Below, piece by piece: positions 5,448-6,712 of a stretch of DNA of 6,712 nt. The notes beneath the pieces are model-generated. The model saw only the letters and a program-made list of their open reading frames with translations, was not told where the DNA came from and ran no database searches. This stretch comes from Saprospirales bacterium (lineage in GTDB: Bacteria > Bacteroidota > Bacteroidia > Chitinophagales > JADIYW01). The first letter of the stretch is position 1. Each line of letters begins with the position of its first letter. The stretch covers positions 1 through 6,712 of the forward strand of contig JADJSS010000051.1 in the NCBI GenBank assembly GCA_016711605.1, read 5' to 3'. Position numbers and translations under genes: made by a program.

Positions 5448-6448
5448 ACAAAGATAAGATAGAATATATAATTGAAAGTTTTCAAAAAATGGATTTGAAT
5501 ATGCTTGATATTTTGTTGGACGAAAACAGAACATATCAAGATGCCACGAAAGAAGTATTTCTTGAAAAACTAAATACGGCATTTGCACAACTAAAAAAAA
5601 GTGGCGATACTTTTTTGTTGTCATATAAAGGGTTTTGCAATTCTGAAGAATGTAGCAACAATGGTTGTAAAGGATATTCATTTGTAGGAAATAACTCAAA
5701 GAAACATATTGACTTGATTTTTAAAGAACTGGATAATGATGTAAACGACATTTATCACTGTAATGGCTTTGAAACTTATGAAACTTCTGTTGAAACAGAG
5801 AACCTTATATGGATTGATGTAAAGAATGATGAAAAGGCAGATTTTAAGCCGAGCATTGACTTTTTAATTAAATCTCAACAATGCAAATTAGCATACGAAG
5901 AACTTACTCGATATCAAGACACGATTATTGATAAAGAAGTGTATTTAGTATGGTTAGAAAAATTCCATTATTTATATAAATCATTTGACCTGCCACCACT
6001 TTTCTATTCTGAATTTAATAAGTTTCATACGCTTTATTACAGATTTAATGAGCTAAACGATTTTTTACAATCAAACGATTCTGCAAAAGAAGCTGTAAAA
6101 GAATTTCAAACCATTGACAAGAGCAACGAGCCACTATTACTAAAATGGTTGATTAAGTATGAAAAGACAGGCGATAATCTTATGTTGTTTTTATATGAAG
6201 ATATTGACTTTGAATTTCCTGAGAAAAGTGAATGTTTTAACGTTGATGATTTTAAAATAAACACATCAGATTTTTGGTATATTGCAAAATTCAAATTTTT
6301 GTTTGACGAATATTATTGGAATATGCTTGAAAAATATAACACTTTTAGTAACGAACAAACGACACAATATATAAACGAAAACAGTGAAATGTCAAACTAT
6401 ATTAACTCGTTGTCTTATCATATAGACAAAAGAAATAATGAATTATAA
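5444..6448 (+). CDS. Hypothetical protein with Cys cluster (possible zinc site)
   Basis: 334 residues from ATG 5444, chosen because it overlaps the preceding TGA as ATGA; the frame is open 16 codons further upstream but those codons lie inside the transmembrane segment of the neighbour. A conserved-looking block at residues 60-110 contains C65, C70 and C75 (C-x4-C-x4-C in GFCNSEECSNNGCKG) followed by YSFVGN and, at residues 102-107, DIYHCN with H105 and C106. Three or four of these could bind zinc; I recall similar GFC..C..CKGYSFVGN text in uncharacterised Bacteroidota proteins but know no function. The rest is acidic, rich in Phe, Tyr and Asp, without membrane segments; cytoplasmic. It closes the operon, followed by an inverted repeat. 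Confidence 0.85.
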   Translation: MNKDKIEYIIESFQKMDLNMLDILLDENRTYQDATKEVFLEKLNTAFAQLKKSGDTFLLSYKGFCNSEECSNNGCKGYSFVGNNSKKHIDLIFKELDNDVNDIYHCNGFETYETSVETENLIWIDVKNDEKADFKPSIDFLIKSQQCKLAYEELTRYQDTIIDKEVYLVWLEKFHYLYKSFDLPPLFYSEFNKFHTLYYRFNELNDFLQSNDSAKEAVKEFQTIDKSNEPLLLKWLIKYEKTGDNLMLFLYEDIDFEFPEKSECFNVDDFKINTSDFWYIAKFKFLFDEYYWNMLEKYNTFSNEQTTQYINENSEMSNYINSLSYHIDKRNNEL

Positions 6449-6455
6449 TAATCCA

Positions 6456-6528
6456 CGCTCTTGGTGGCACATTTGCATTTTTGCCGAAACACAAGACCAA
6501 ACAAAAAATGCAAAAGAGCCACCAAGCG
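6456..6528. repeat. Inverted repeat after the last gene
   Basis: CGCTcTTGGTGGC..ATTTGCATTTTT (6456-6482) pairs with AAAAAATGCAAAAGAGCCACCAAGCG (6503-6528) around a loop of about 20 bases, starting 7 bases after the stop at 6448. The two arms agree over two blocks, TTGGTGGC/GCCACCAA and TTTGCATTTTT/AAAAAATGCAAA. It lacks a T-run after the right arm, so it is not a standard intrinsic terminator on the + strand, but it could terminate or protect the 3' end of the mRNA. Confidence 0.65.
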
Positions 6529-6590
6529 AACGCACCAAAACAGACACGAAATGACAACGGACAAACAGACGACAGAAAAGAAGGGCGAAG
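6483..6590 (+). other. Tract almost devoid of T
   Basis: Only two T residues occur in these 108 bases, in a region otherwise about one third T. The tract is A- and C-rich (for example CGCACCAAAACAGACACGAA), begins inside the loop of the inverted repeat and ends at the octamer GTGCTAAC. As RNA its 3' part, beyond the repeat arm ending at 6528, would be poorly structured and uridine-free, a feature compatible with a Rho loading site. No protein is supported here. Confidence 0.5.
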
Positions 6591-6712
6591 TGCTAACATC
6601 GGTTTTGCAAAATGGCGGGTTCAGTGCTTCTATGACAGTTTAGTGCAAGGTTCAAGTTCAGTTTTTCAAATGAACATTTGTGCTGAAAATCCGCCACTTC
6701 GCAAAGCCGAGA
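6590..6712. repeat. Long imperfect palindrome H3 (truncated by window end)
   Basis: Octamer GTGCTAAC (6590-6597) is followed by the left arm CGGTTTTGCAAAATGGCGG (6600-6618), which pairs with CCGCCACTTCGCAAAGCCG (6691-6709). Pairing continues inward: TTCAGTGC near 6620 with GTGCTGAA near 6680, and GTTCA (6650-6654) with TGAAC (6671-6675). The outer right octamer would fall beyond 6712. Architecture and core (CGGTTTxGCAAxAxTGGCG) match H1 and H2, but the loop sequence is different, so it is another member of the same family and not a copy. Confidence 0.75.

Larger units (their letters stand above)
1342..6712 (+). mobile_element. Candidate gene cassette carrying the helicase operon (3' end beyond window)
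   Basis: The unit begins with GTTAGCAC directly after palindrome H2. Its complement, GTGCTAAC, stands at 6590 where a new long palindrome begins, so the unit has the same architecture as the two 660-base units before it: start octamer, cargo, complementary octamer, palindrome. All three coding stretches lie on the + strand with the palindrome at their 3' side, as in integron cassettes. At more than 5 kb it would be unusually long for a cassette, and no recombinase gene is present. The boundaries are read from the sequence; mobility is inferred. Confidence 0.45.

Noticed and set aside
5201..5539. 112-codon frame on the - strand
   Set aside because: It is the antisense shadow of the coiled-coil and Cys-cluster genes, whose frames are better supported by overlap, composition and membrane segment.
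6456..6528. Classical Rho-independent terminator
   Set aside because: The inverted repeat is good, but no T-run follows the right arm on the + strand, and none follows on the - strand either.
6402..6643. Short frames on both strands after the last gene (6402-6599 and 6461-6643)
   Set aside because: Both cross the inverted repeat and the T-poor tract; the apparent Cys/Phe-rich or Lys/Thr-rich texts follow from base composition.

Overview
The window looks like an accessory region of an AT-rich member of the Bacteroidota. The basis is indirect: low GC coding sequence, starts without a clear Shine-Dalgarno, and intergenic DNA built from the 'GCGGTTTGGCAATAGTGGC / GCCAC..GCCAA.CCG' type of imperfect palindrome that I associate with that phylum. 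No rRNA, tRNA, CRISPR array, transposase or integrase is visible.

Layout. Positions 1-23 are the right half of a palindrome whose left half lies outside the window. Positions 24-683 and 684-1341 are two tandem copies (about 97% identical) of a 660-base unit with no convincing gene. Each copy starts with GTTGGCTG and carries its complement CAGCCAAC just before a long imperfect palindrome. From 1342 a third, much longer unit starts with a different octamer, GTTAGCAC. It carries a 150-base leader, a RecQ-like helicase gene broken by about eight frame disruptions (1501-4578), a 253-residue coiled-coil protein with a C-terminal membrane anchor (4686-5447), and a 334-residue protein with a small cysteine cluster (5444-6448) that overlaps its neighbour by ATGA. 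After the last stop come an inverted repeat, a tract almost free of T, and at 6590 the octamer GTGCTAAC (the exact complement of this unit's own start) leading into another long palindrome of the same family.

Interpretation. The matching of each unit's first octamer to the octamer opening the palindrome at its own end, even where neighbouring units use different octamers, is what an integron-like cassette array would give: each cassette carries its own recombination site at its 3' end and exchange occurs at G^TT. The octamers do not fully match the canonical attC core and no integrase is present, so this is an inference, but it explains the whole window.

The long unit reads as one operon: a RecQ-family DNA helicase with non-standard N- and C-terminal parts, a tail-anchored coiled-coil protein and a possible zinc protein. 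A helicase plus membrane-anchored partner in a mobile unit suggests, but does not prove, a phage-defence or similar accessory module. In this sequence the helicase is inactivated (or badly sequenced), while the two downstream genes are intact.
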